From Asterias amurensis (taxonomy: Eukaryota > Echinodermata > Asteroidea > Forcipulatida > Asteriidae), in assembly GCF_032118995.1 (NCBI RefSeq), contig NC_092666.1, positions 620,001-684,000 on the forward strand: a stretch of DNA of 64,000 nucleotides, in the 5' to 3' direction. Under the pieces are notes generated by a model. It was not told the DNA's origin. It saw only the letters and a program-made list of their open reading frames with translations, and did not search any database. The position numbers and the translations under genes were made by a program. Numbering within the stretch: the stretch's first letter is position 1; each line of letters begins with the position of its first letter. Shown in pieces: positions 50,101 through 60,060 of this stretch.

Positions 50101-51903
50101 CATCAGGCAATGCTAGTCAACAGGGTTCAATATTAGAGACATCAGGCAATGCTAGTCAACAGGGTTCAATATTAGAGACATCAGGCAATGCTAGTCAACA
50201 GGGTTCAATATTAGAGACATCAGGCAATGCTAGTCAACAGGGTTCAATATTAGAGACATCAGGCAATGCTAGTCAAACAGGGTTCAATATTAGAGACATC
50301 AGGCAATGCTAGTCAACAGGGTTCAATATTAGAGACATCGGTCAATGCTAGTCAAACAGGGTTCAATATTAGAGTCATCAGTCAATGCTAGTCAACAGGG
50401 TTCAATATTAGAGACATCAGGCAATGCTAGTCAACAGGGTTCAATATTAGAGATATCAGGCAATGCTAGTCAACGGGGTTCAATATTAGAGACATCAGGC
50501 AATGCTAGTCAACAGGGTTCAATATTAGAGACATCAGGCAATGCTAGTCAACAGGGTTCAATATTAGAGACATCAGGCAATGCTAGTCAACAGGGTTCAA
50601 TATTAGAGACATCAGGCAATGCTAGTCAACAGGGTTCAATATTAGAGACATCAGGCAATGCTAGTCAAACAGGGTTCAATATTAGAGACATCAGGCAATG
50701 CTAGTCAACAGGGTTCAATATTAGAGACATCAGTCAATGCTAGTCAAACAGGGTTCAATATTAGAGTCATCAGTCAATGCTAGTCAACAGGGTTCAATAT
50801 TAGAGACATCAGTCAATGCTAGTCAACAGGGTTCAATATTAGAGGCATCAGTCAATGCTAGTCAACAGGGTTCAATATTAGAGACATCAGTCAATGCTAG
50901 TCAATAGGGTTCAATATTAGAGACATCAGGCAATGCTAGTCAAACAGGGTTCAATATTAGAGACATCAGGCAATGCTAGTCAACAGGGTTCAATATTAGA
51001 GACATCAGGCAATGCTAGTCAACAGGGTTCAATATTAGAGACATCAGGCAATGCTAGTCAACAGGGTTCAATATTAGAGACATCAGGCAATGCTAGTCAA
51101 ACAGGGTTCAATATTAGAGACATCAGGCAATGCTAGTCAACAGGGTTCAATATTAGAGACATCGGTCAATGCTAGTCAACAGGGTTCAATATTAGAGACA
51201 TCAGTCAATGCTAGTCAAACAGGGTTCAATATTAGAGACATCAGGCAATGCTAGTCAACGGGGTTCAATATTAGAGACATCAGTCAATGCTAGTCAACAG
51301 GGTTCAATATTAGAGGCATCAGTCAATGCTAGTCAAACAGGGTTCAATATTAGAGATATCAGGCAATGCTAGTCAACGGGGTTCAATATTAGAGTCATCA
51401 GTCAATGCTAGTCAACAGGGTTCAATATTAGAGATATCAGGCAATGCTAGTCAACGGGGTTCAATATTAGAGTCATCAGTCAATGCTAGTCAACAGGGTT
51501 CAATATTAGAGACATCAGGCAATGCTAGTCAACAGGGTTCAATATTAGAGACATCAGTCAATGCTAGTCAAACAGGGTTCAATATTAGAGTCATCAGTCA
51601 ATGCTAGTCAACAGGGTTCAATATTAGAGACATCAGTCAATGCTAGTCAACAGGGTTCAATATTAGAGGCATCAGTCAATGCTAGTCAACAGGGTTCAAT
51701 ATTAGAGACATCAGTCAATGCTAGTCAACGGGGTTCAATGTTAGAGACATCAGGCAATGTCACTATCAGTCACTTGTTAGTATCATTACTTACTTTGCAG
51801 CGCCTTTTGCTCTGGATAGAATGATGCATAATAACAATGAGAGTCCCCATATGATGCTTAATACAAAAAGACCAACACCAATGCCAAACACCAGTGCCAT
51901 CAT
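44169..51903 (-). CDS. TMEM218: TMEM218 orthologue, three coding exons, 116 aa
   Basis: Seen: exons 51903-51794, 45589-45490 and 44309-44169, all GT/AG, phases 2 and 0, total 351 nt including TGA. Exon 1 gives MALVFGIGVGLFVLSIIW and LLLCIILSRAKGAA, a hydrophobic N-terminal segment. Exon 2 gives a second membrane segment (AMIVVASLITVILIIYP). Exon 3 begins ITDGMFWTR, then a third segment and the conserved WTEPIFAKH near the C-terminus. Length and order match vertebrate TMEM218 (115 aa in human, from memory). Known: TMEM218 is a transition-zone membrane protein linked to Joubert/Meckel-type ciliopathy and to TMEM67. Tandem ATGs (51903, 51900) make the start uncertain by one residue. Intron 1 (51793-45590) is largely 39-bp satellite. 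No disabling change was seen. Confidence 0.93.
44760..45118 (+). mobile_element. MITE family C, copy 5
   Basis: The ends are TTAAAGGCAGTGGACACTAT and ATAGTGTCCAGTGTCTTTA, with a dyad GATTTCGAGATCTCA / GAGGTCTCGAAATC. Located in TMEM218 intron 2. Confidence 0.85.
45876..47590. repeat. 39-bp satellite, subfamily 1, about 26 copies, split by an insertion
   Basis: The unit is 39 bp (GCTCAGTATGAGAGACATCA, GGCAATGTCAGTCATTAAT), with an early variant CTCAATACAAGGGGCATCAG. One unit at about 45876-45924 is separated from the main array (46615-47590) by a 690-bp element. One unit near 47250 is shortened, which shifts frame. Open frames of 98-328 codons arise because 39 is divisible by three. It is in TMEM218 intron 1, antisense to no known product. 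Confidence 0.95.
45925..46614. mobile_element. Hairpin-headed element inserted into the 39-bp satellite
   Basis: The head palindrome (about 45925-46075) runs from GGGAATAACAGTGCGAGTAC to CACTGTTATTCCC with arms carrying ACCCGGTCTTCACTGC and GGTAATGACCGGGTT. The body starts ATTAATAAATACCC and ends ACCAATCAGAGACTTGAAAC, then CCAAGGTATTTA before TTAATGCTC of the satellite. TTAAT or TTAA is repeated at both insertion points. The general layout equals 21552-21820, but the head sequence is different. Confidence 0.65.
48195..48325. repeat. Fold-back repeat, GGAAATGGCAC type
   Basis: TTGCACGCTGGGATAGGGTC-like left words pair with GGACCCTGTCACAGCGTAAA on the right, and GGGGGAAATGGCAC pairs with GTGCCATTTCCCCC. 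A diverged copy is at 62335-62455 (GGTTCTGTACACAGAGGGGG, CCTTCACAGCGTGCA). It separates the two 39-bp arrays. Confidence 0.7.
48360..51768. repeat. 39-bp satellite, subfamily 2, about 86 copies
   Basis: The unit is 39 bp (GTTCAATATTAGAGACATCA, GTCAATGCTAGTCAACAGG). Roughly 13 units are 40 bp with AAACAGG in place of AACAGG, and these break the reading frame, giving the separate open frames seen from 48702 to 51824. The first two units (48360-48440) are intermediate to subfamily 1 (TACAAGGGGCATTAGGCAAT). Higher-order periods of about 665 bp and 392 bp are visible. It fills most of TMEM218 intron 1 and stops 26 bp before the end of the TMEM218 exon 1 donor. Confidence 0.96.
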
Positions 51904-51930
51904 CAAGTCTCAATCAGTGTTAGTCCGACT
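51904..51930 (-). other. TMEM218: TMEM218 5'UTR portion of the first coding exon
   Basis: On the minus strand an acceptor, TGATGTTTTTGTTGCAG, precedes this 27-nt leader, so at least one upstream non-coding exon exists. Confidence 0.6.
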
Positions 51931-52088
51931 CTGCAACAAAAACATCAAATTGGACAACATTCACATTGTTACAAGAATTTAACAAATCAACTTAAAAACA
52001 AGTAACTCCTTCAACTTCAGCACCCAATGTACAGTAATAGAAAATGAAGGAGAAGCAACTTTTTAGGGGAAGTGGTGGCTCTCTGGTC

Positions 52089-52105
52089 GGGGGGGGGGGG
52101 GACAC
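52089..52105. repeat. Homopolymer G run
   Basis: About 14 consecutive G bases, within the TMEM218 5'UTR intron as inferred. Copy number in such runs is often uncertain in assemblies. Confidence 0.8.
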
Positions 52106-52258
52106 GAGACTTTGTACCGGGTGGCTTTTAGAAGGGGCGACTTTGTATGTTTAGTGAGGAGTTTGTATATTAAGGGGAGCTAGGCCGCACGCCGGGACCC
52201 ATCTTTTGTACAGCCAAGTGATAAAGCATGTACAGGCAGCTTTCCCATGAGCGGGTCA

Positions 52259-53273
52259 GTAAACCAGATAAATGTGATCACAAACCTCTTAGCTTGACCT
52301 GTTAGCCCTGGCGGCCTTACACTTTCGTATTATACTACAGTGACGTCCTGGATATCAGGGTCCATTTCTGGGGCGGAAAATTTTCAAAACTCCATAACTC
52401 AAATCTTACCTGCAAGAAACCACTAATTTCAACAGATTCACATTCCATGGCAGCATATATTTTTCTGCGGTGGGTTTTGATCGTCGTATATTCTTCACAA
52501 ATCCGTCATTTTTATGAAATAATGCAGCTCCCAACGTTAAGGAATTCACATTTTTTTTCGTACTCTCACAGTCTGCCGTGTGTACGCAAGACGCAAGACG
52601 CGCTTTCTAGCGTTGCGTTTGCGTGTTAACGCTGTGCAGTCAAGATACGGTGACCAAGAATTCATGCGTCTTGCATCTTGCGTCTTGCACGCGAATGTAT
52701 ACGCGTACGCACGGCAACAGACAACACTGTGAGAAAACGATCAAAACGGGAACTTTTTAACGTTGGGAGCTGCATTATTTCACGAAAATTATGGATTTGT
52801 GAAGAATATATGGCGACTAAAACCCACCGCAGAAAAACGTATGCCGCCATAGAATGTGAATCTGTTGAAATTAGTGGCTTGTTGCAGGTAAGATTTGAGT
52901 TATGAAGCTTTGAAAATTTTCCGCCCCAGAAGCGGGCCTTACTAATTAGGACTCTGTATCTGTGTACAGAGAAAGAGTCCTATATATAGGGCTACCAGAC
53001 CTGTGTGCTTTTGACACTTCAACACTTTTTAAACCCCTTATTGCAGTAAATAAATTCACTTACTCCAAATAACTTTGTTTACAAAGCGACTATTGCATGT
53101 TCGCAGCCTTGCTCCACCCGCTCAGTTAACATCGCATAAAAGTTATTCGGAGAATTAAGTGAACAATTTTTACTGTAGGCCTAAATATCTTTTTTTAGAG
53201 TTATTTATCTAAGCATCCATGAAGCACACTTGTAGTCAAGCTAAGAGTTGTGATCACATTTATCTGGTTTATA
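52259..53273. mobile_element. Nested palindrome, about 1.0 kb
   Basis: The outer arms, about 40 bp, carry CCAGATAAATGTGATCACAA near 52263 and its inverse TTGTGATCACATTTATCTGG near 53250. Inside, arms of nearly 190 bp (about 52366-52560 and 52735-52932) are inverse copies with TCAAATCTTACCTGCAAGAA against TGTTGCAGGTAAGATTTGAG. The open frames at 52447-52629 and 52662-52905 are the same sequence read through opposite arms. No transposase. Located in the inferred 5'UTR intron of TMEM218. Confidence 0.75.
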
Positions 53274-54130
53274 CCGCCGCCCTGCCCGTAGGGAAGTCGC
53301 CTTCAAATGCTATCAGTTAATACAGACGAGTCTTAGATGAGTCTTGACATGTGGCCAAGGAGTCAATAGTGGCCATAAAAGTGGGGCTACATCATCCTGC
53401 AGATAAGGAGCCTGGTGGAATACATCACTTGTGGAATAACAAACAAATTTTCCTTATTAAAACAAAGATTTCTAGGTAGAAGGTGTGTACAATGGGATAA
53501 CAGCTCTGTCAAATAAGGAGACTTCATTTCAACTGGTCCCATTTGTTTTGAGTTTTTCCTGTTTTCGAGGCAAACAAGAAAGTATGGTTTCCCGGTGAAG
53601 CCATACCGTATGTGGAAGAAACATCTGCAGTGATTACAAGTGTTCTGTGAGACTTTGTGTATACATGATTATACACCAAGCAGTTGTCTTCATTTTATTC
53701 AAAATATTTGTTTGTTTCATTTTAAAAATTACCATGGTAATTTGCAAAGTATAAATAAAACAAATTAAAAATTAAATAAAAAGTGTAAATAATTATTGGC
53801 TTTCAAATCTGATTTTTAATAAACTAAACTTGCTAAAATTACAACCAGTCAGATCATGAGATATATCAGAGTCTAACTAGTAAGGAACTCTAATCTGGAT
53901 AAAGTCTAACCCTATCTAATAATAATATTAAATAAAGTCCAAGTCTAACTCTATAATTTTAAAACTAATGACTAATCAACGGTACGGTACGGAAGAAACA
54001 CCTTTTTATTATACTTGACCTATCCCATCCTGCATACTAAAGCCATTGATATAAAATAGAACACATTGTGCCATCTAAAATACTATTAATAGGATCCCTA
54101 TTAATATCATTACTATTGAAAACATGGAGG
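53274..54130. other. No gene seen
   Basis: AT-rich sequence with short duplicated words (GTCTAACT) near 53870-53960. No exon was recognised. Confidence 0.35.
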
Positions 54131-54151
54131 TAGAAATAACGGAACACTTAC

Positions 54152-54300
54152 CAGCCTTTTTGCTTTTCGTTGTTTACATTTTCATCGACCTCTCATTTTG
54201 GAATTTGGATCGCAATCATAATCTGCTGCTATAGCGCCACCAACTGGTGAAAGGTTGCCATTCTCTTATAAAACATTAAAAGTGATCGCATGAGCAAAAG
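54152..54300 (-). promoter_or_regulatory. TMEM218: Candidate TMEM218 first non-coding exon and promoter
   Basis: On the minus strand a strong donor (AAGGCTG then GTAAGTG) ends a possible leader exon at 54152. About 100 bp upstream, at 54254-54261 on the plus strand, GTTGCCAT matches one half of an RFX X-box (GTTGCCATGGCAAC), which is typical of ciliary gene promoters. Both are inferences; the exon would be 2.2 kb from the acceptor at 51932. Confidence 0.4.
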
Positions 54301-54511
54301 AAAGTAAATCATCCTCATCTTAATATATTGTTTAATACTTCATATTAGTCGACTTCTCGTACTTAGAATCAAGTCGTCAATAATTTCCCTCTTCATTGTT
54401 ATGTCTGACGCTTCCAAAGTGGTTTGCGATTGATGCATGAGTTGTTCATCATAGGCCTAGGACTCCCCCTACGCGCCGAAAAGGCGCAAGATGCGGAACT
54501 CGGACTGAAAT

Positions 54512-54760
54512 CGTCATCATCATCATCTTCCTATACAGTGCAGAAACCTCCTCTGGAGTATATTCGCACATTGGTTAAGGTGCAAACTAGCAGGTGCAGA
54601 CATAAACTCAAAGCATAAAAAGATACGCTTACTGTGCAAGTAAAAGCATTTAAGCATTTTGTGTGGGGGGGGGATGGATGGGTAGTTAACTTGCTTGGGC
54701 ATTGAATTCCACAGGCGGATGGTGTCTGGGAAGAAGGAGCCTTTCATTTTTGCCATCTGT
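54512..54760 (-). mobile_element. LINE 3'-end fragment
   Basis: The minus strand reads KGSFFPDTIRLWNSMP, the C-terminal hallmark of many LINE reverse transcriptases, then about 50 codons with NQCANILQRRFLHCIGR, running into a GATGATGATGA-type tail near 54515. Only the extreme 3' end is present, so it is strongly 5'-truncated. It is a different family from the LINE at 16203. Confidence 0.65.
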
Positions 54761-56599
54761 CTTTAAGACTAATTATTCGCATTGAGCAAATCATTAGTAT
54801 AGTCACGTTACACTAACGATCTGCATAAAGTATATCATTATTTTAATTGAAACGTTTGTTTCACGTCCAATTTCATACTTTAGCACCCGATGATGACACC
54901 AACTACGTACAACACCAAAGGAACTATAAGGGTATTATTTGGGAAGGCTATTTATTTTTTATATTTTTTTTTATAAGATAAAACCGCAGTATTTAAAATT
55001 CAATTTTTTATTGGAAACTCTTAGATATTTGGGTTCAAACCCGACCCGTATTCGTCATGATGTTTTGGGCTGCCATGATTATGGGGGAAGGGCCCTCATT
55101 CTCCCTTCTTGACGCTAAACATGTTTTTTTAAGTTTTTATTTAGTTTGCCAAAATGTCAAAATGTGCATGTACACGCTTGTGATAGGCAGTCAAATTGTG
55201 AAATATCTAGTTAAAGATGCTATGTCAGATTTTTGGCCCCAAACATTAAAAAATAGATTTTTTGAGTGAATTGTATTTCAAAGAGTATCACCCGCTCTAA
55301 CGAAAAACAGGTTTAACTTTTACTTTTAATGGTCAGGAATCATGACAAAAGTTTAAAACGTTTCTTATAAAACACATATGAAGTGGTCAAGTGATATAAT
55401 TGTCGGGATACCGACAAAAACTAATAATTTTGAGCACTTTATTTCACTGCTACTATAATTGGCGGACTTTTTCGTGCAATGGCTCAAATGTTGGGCCAAA
55501 TCGGCCAAAAATCTAACATAGCATTTTTAAATAACAGTCATAACCGTTATTCATAAAATAATACAAGACAGTTTCGCTATTCGTATTGATGTAGAGCGCG
55601 TCACGTGGTGTGTTGGAACGTTTGATAAACTTACGTGATGAAATAACATCAACGAAAGTGTATGTAACGAAGATATGTTTTTTTTTGTAACAAGGATGTA
55701 TTTATCTGATGTGCTTTGTGTTTGGAAAACCTAGAATTAGAAAATTTGGTTAATTTAAAGTTTATAGGTGACTATAACCCTTGATCGGCGACCCACTCAA
55801 GTACCCAAGTCTGATCATGGCCTGTTATTTTTATGAAAGCCTAAGTTATTTTAATGATTGAAGCTTAAGGCATGAAGCCAAATTGGCCTAATTTGAGAAG
55901 TTGACGCAACAAAGAGAGACGATGCATTGAGTATTGTGAGAAGACACATCAGAGCCATTCCGTGAAGCAATTAAATTATTTCTAAGACGGTTTATTTGAC
56001 GTTGTGAGATATACAACCAATAGTTACGACCCGGCTGTCTAGAAGCCATCATTTCAGTTTAAACCTTGTGTCGATTTCTTTCAGTAATACGATCTCTATA
56101 ATTATTCTCGAGTCTGACATAGGTCATCTTTAACTACGTAGGGCCTAACTATCGAAATATCGTCGTAGCTGTCATTAATTTTAACTTACAACCGAACTAT
56201 TGATTTCATGCAATAATTTTGCTTGTTGTATGGGGGATGTGTCGGGTCGGCCTATAGTTATGCCAATTGGTCAAATTGTGCTGTTTAATAGATTACGCAG
56301 AGGTGCGTGCAAAATTATACAAATAAATCATAAACTATTATTGAAAAATGCAATTTGCTCAAGTTGTGATCAAAAGTATATTTGTTTAGCGTAAATATTG
56401 TTATTTTACTGTTTGTAAATGTCAAGTCTCTGAAACTTTGGTTTTCTCTGTGAAGTAAACCTGTTTAGTGTGTAAAAAAAGAATTTTACAAAATGTATTT
56501 TTGTACTGTTTTTAATTGTTGTTGTATATGTTATAGCAAGTACCGTGCATGCACTTAATATGTATTTTATAGGTAAAGTAAGCATTTGGTGAGGACTAT
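54761..56599. other. No gene seen; one ATAAATACC-family fragment
   Basis: 55550-55625 (AAGACAGTTTCGCTATTCGT, AGAGCGCGTCACGTGGTGTG) is a relative of the 620-1290 repeat. The rest is AT-rich. Frames at 55057-55269 and 56200-56394 lack family motifs. Confidence 0.4.
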
Positions 56600-56790
56600 C
56601 ATTCATTCATTTAATTCATTCATTTTTATTAAAACAACAACTGACAGCACGAAGCTGAATAATGTGGCATTACATAGATTACAATATTGATAACAATTGC
56701 AGAGATAAATGCACAGGGTGTTGGGGAACCCTCTTATACATTGAAACCCCACTATGGAATAAACCAGCTACAAAGAGTAACCCTAGCAGT
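56600..56790 (-). repeat. Possible retroposon 3' end
   Basis: On the minus strand the sequence runs through CTTCGTGCTGTCAGTTGTTG and TTTTAATAAAAATGAATGAA into ATGAATGA repeats. The arrangement of poly(A)-signal-like word plus short repeat tail suggests a LINE or SINE end. There is no protein evidence. Confidence 0.35.
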
Positions 56791-57527
56791 TAAAAACTGA
56801 ACAGATGACAAAAAACAATGATGGCAAATGTTTATTATCGTTAATTCGTGGATAAAATCCGTATGAAGTGATGTCCATTTTGAAAAAAATCAAATATAAT
56901 GGACTAAAAACTGCATTTTACGCCGAAAGAACGGAAATTTAGTATTTCTATTAAAAATAACAGTTTTGGGAACCATAATATTTAATAAAAAAAAGAATAC
57001 ATTGTTTACTTCATCTCAAATATATAAGAGTTTTAAACAGAATGTTTTTGTTTTTAAACATTGCGGTTTTACTGTTAACAAAATATCAAAAACACGTGTC
57101 CAAAAAATATTAGCTTTTATATTGTTGTACGGTGATATATAGTTGGTGTCATTGTGCCAAAATATGAAATCGGGCGTACAACAAACGTTTTAAAATAATT
57201 ATTCATTTTATGCAAATCTTTAGTGTAACTTGACTTTACTAATAATTTGCATAATGTGAATAATTAGTCTAAAACGTTTACTTCACGATTTCGGCAAACT
57301 ACTTGCACACCATGACTTCAACTACGTCCCTGCCCCGTTGCCAAATTCCAATGTAGGACAATAAATTACACAATAATTATAAGAAACATCCAGCCCAGGG
57401 GGCCATGAATCAGAAAGTGGCCCCTAAAAAAGCTAAAGACAGATGAAGAAAACACGATAAGGCAACTGTTGTAGTTGACAAGCGAATGAACAATAAAGTT
57501 AATGTTTTTTTTTCTTTAAAAAGTTAT

Positions 57528-57758
57528 GGAAAGGTTTGCGGTAACACCATGTTATGACGATCTCTAATGAGTTGGGGTGGTTCTGAAAAGAACCGTTGGA
57601 TTAAACTCGACGTTTCGATGACGATCAGAGCATACTGATCGAAACTTCGAGTTGAAACCAACAGTTCTTTTCAGAACCCCCCAGGCTCATTAGAGATAGT
57701 CATTACACCGCAAACCTTTCCATATTGTATTTCCACCATGCAAAGTTTCGAATCCTAC
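57528..57758. mobile_element. Fold-back element, AAGGTTTGCGG type, copy 2 (short)
   Basis: The arms GGAAAGGTTTGCGGTAACAC and GCAAACCTTTCC pair, with GGTGGTTCTGAAAAGAACC and GGTTCTTTTCAGAACC-like inner words in inverse. It then ends TTTCCACCATGCAAAGTTTC and GAATCCTAC, the same terminal block as at 19592. A partial third trace (CATGCAAAGTTTTAAATCCTAC) is near 57850. Confidence 0.75.
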
Positions 57759-58350
57759 TCCTCTAAAGTTACTTCGAGTTGCCATGTTTAAATTGTGCAA
57801 TTCTCCCTAAGCGTGCATGGAGAATGCCCACCTTAATAATATACTTCCATCATGCAAAGTTTTAAATCCTACACAAAGTTTCTGCAATGTAACGGGAAAA
57901 AAGAAGAACAAAAAAACATATAATTGGAACAAACTTTGATCTAATTGCACAATGTTACGATGACAGCTTTGTAATTTTTTTTTTATTTTGTCCCCTTTAT
58001 TTTTGAAGACTTTACAAAAACGATTTACAATTGCTATTGTTTAATTGTTGTTGTTTTTTTTGTCAGTATCACTTAATTGCCAACTTGGCCAGAATGCTAT
58101 CTTTTGCGTCGTGGCTCGACCCCGCCACAGTTATACGCCGCGCCTGTTTCTGATTGTGATTGTTTTCAAATTGATCAATTAAAACAGAGAATGCAGGGAC
58201 AATAGCCTATCGTCACATCTATTACAAGTTTGTGTCTTGGTAAATGGTCTTCGGATCCCATCTCCATTGCAGTCATAAAGAGCAGCAGTAAGCAAGGCTT
58301 ATTGAGAGCACAATGGGGGATCTTTTAAAGATTCCTTCCGTCCCCCCCAA

Positions 58351-58436
58351 AAAAAAAAAAAAATAAAATAAAATAAAATAAAAAATAAAAAAATAAATAA
58401 GTTAATAAACAAATAAACAAACAAACAATTAAAGCC
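58351..58436. repeat. A-rich microsatellite (AAATA/AAACA)
   Basis: A poly-A start followed by AAATA-type and then ACAAACAA-type short repeats. It directly precedes a family B MITE. Confidence 0.85.
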
Positions 58437-58438
58437 AG

Positions 58439-58789
58439 TGGACACTTTCGGTAAACAGTGTTGTCCAAGGCCCACACTTCGTGTATCACAACTTAAATAA
58501 TAACAAACCTGTGAAAATTTAGGCTCAATCGGTCATCAGAGTCGGGAGAAAATAACGGGAAAACCCATCCTTGTTTCCGCACGTTTCGCCGTGTCATGAC
58601 ATGTGTTTACTATAAATCCGTAGTTCTCGATGTCGAGAATTGATAATTGTTATAATGTTTTCTCAAAAAGTAAAGCATTTCATGGAATAATATTTCAAGA
58701 GAAGTCTTTTACCATTACCTTAAACCCTGTAAGTTATTTGTAAATCTGTGAACTTTTTTTTTTCTGTTCCGAAAGTGTAATGGCTTTAA
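58439..58789 (-). mobile_element. MITE family B, copy 3 (reverse), with family-C-like end
   Basis: The interior (CACACTTCGTGTATCACAAC, TCAATCGGTCATCAGAGTCG, CTCGATGTCGAGAA dyad) is family B in inverse. The left terminus TTAAAGCCAGTGGACACTTT mixes family B and family C end words. Confidence 0.8.
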
Positions 58790-59760
58790 CTAATTTAATA
58801 AATTAGTTGTGTTTTTAAAGAAAATGTCCCAGATTGTTCAACACCGTGGGCCTTAGAGCTACCGCGGTCGCGTTTCAGATCACGCAATACCAACGCAACA
58901 GAAGCAAAACGTCAAGGCCTCGATCATGTCGCTGCAAACACTCTCCAAGCTGATGGCACGATGGATCTATGGAGCGGGCGCTCTAATCAACAATAAATCA
59001 AGCCGATAGATGCACGCCCAATTCTTTTGTACGACAGAAAAATGCGCAAGTAGCCCCTGGCATTATAAAGCTATTGAAATTGTAACAGCAAACATGAATA
59101 ATTCATGATAAGTATGCGGACATTTTTAAAGAAGGGGTGCGCAAATGTGAAGAGGGGATGGTTGAATTGGAAAGTCTGGTGTCCATTCGTGGAAGAAGAC
59201 ATTTTGAACGAAGTGAGCCACTATCTAATAGGTAACACCGACTCAGACAAAAAGAAAAACAGTATAAAAGTTACTTGAACGAGTTTGAACGTCCATTTGC
59301 CACCGGGATCGTGCGTTCGTGACATGCCGACACTCGCCTACATGCAGTACCATTTTGATAGATCGGGTACGTCCAATTAATACGGTCCCAAGATCATCAT
59401 TCTTGAAGTGAATTCTGGAAGTGAAACAATACTTTCTATAGACTGCTGATTCTTGATCACCATGCTGCCTGCATGTAGATTTTTAATGCGCGATGCCGCG
59501 GCTCTTGTTGCTGATGGCACAAATTGTCCAATCATCGCGTCACCAGTCTACATTGATGATGCAAATTAGCTTCCACAAGACAAAATAAAAACAAAATACA
59601 CGTTGATCATCCGGGGTTTTCACAAAAAAAGAGGAGCATGAGGGCCTTCAAAATGTTCACCTTTTATTTCTTTTAAAAGGGGGCCATTTTAAAAGGGAGC
59701 ATTTTAATTAAAACAGGTCACCATTATTAGTTACAATTGGGGTTCAGCAAATAACTGAAG
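58790..59760. other. No gene seen
   Basis: Moderately CpG-containing DNA (for example CTACCGCGGTCGCG near 58859). Could contain an unannotated promoter, but no exon is recognisable. Confidence 0.35.
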
Positions 59761-59764
59761 GGGG

Positions 59765-59830
59765 TGTGATTCGAACCAACGACTCCGGAGTGCAGCGCTC
59801 TGACAACTGAGCTATCTAGCCCACATCGGG
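59765..59830 (-). repeat. tRNA-like SINE head (minus strand)
   Basis: Read on the minus strand: GGGCTAGATAGCTCAGTTGT, CAGAGCGCTG, then GTCGTTGGTTCGAATCAC. A and B boxes are clear, but T-arm pairing is poor and no matching acceptor stem exists. So this is a tRNA-derived SINE piece, not a tRNA gene. Confidence 0.6.
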
Positions 59831-59930
59831 TAGTCTCCCTTTTTTTTGTCAATATCTTTGTTCAGGTTGCCAGCCAGAAGCCATTCAACCCGAACTCGGA
59901 TATTGACAAAATAGGGACACCGCCAATGTA

Positions 59931-60060
59931 GGGCTATAGCTAAGTTGGTAGAGCGCCGGCACGTTAATACGGAGGTTGTTGGTTCAAATCCCGCTCTAGT
60001 CAATTCTTTGTTCAACCCCCAAAATCAGTTAAAAATTTACCCAGTCAGTTTCCCTTGTGG
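59931..60060 (+). repeat. tRNA-like SINE head (plus strand), inverted relative to the preceding one
   Basis: GGGCTATAGCTAAGTTGGTA, GAGCGCCGGCACGTTAATAC and TTGTTGGTTCAAATCCCGC form A and B boxes, followed by CTCTAGTCAATTCTTTGTTC and AACCCCC. The acceptor stem does not pair, so a functional tRNA is unlikely. Confidence 0.6.

Noticed and set aside
48702-51824. Family of small NASQQGSILETS-type repeat proteins
   Set aside because: The frames start and stop only because some units are 40 instead of 39 bp. There is no conserved start region or flanking exon.
52447-52905. Paired frames of similar protein sequence suggesting a small gene family
   Set aside because: They are the two arms of one inverted repeat.
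59931-60010. Functional tRNA gene
   Set aside because: A and B boxes are present but the acceptor stem does not pair, the T stem has a mismatch, and SINE-like sequence continues past the 3' end.
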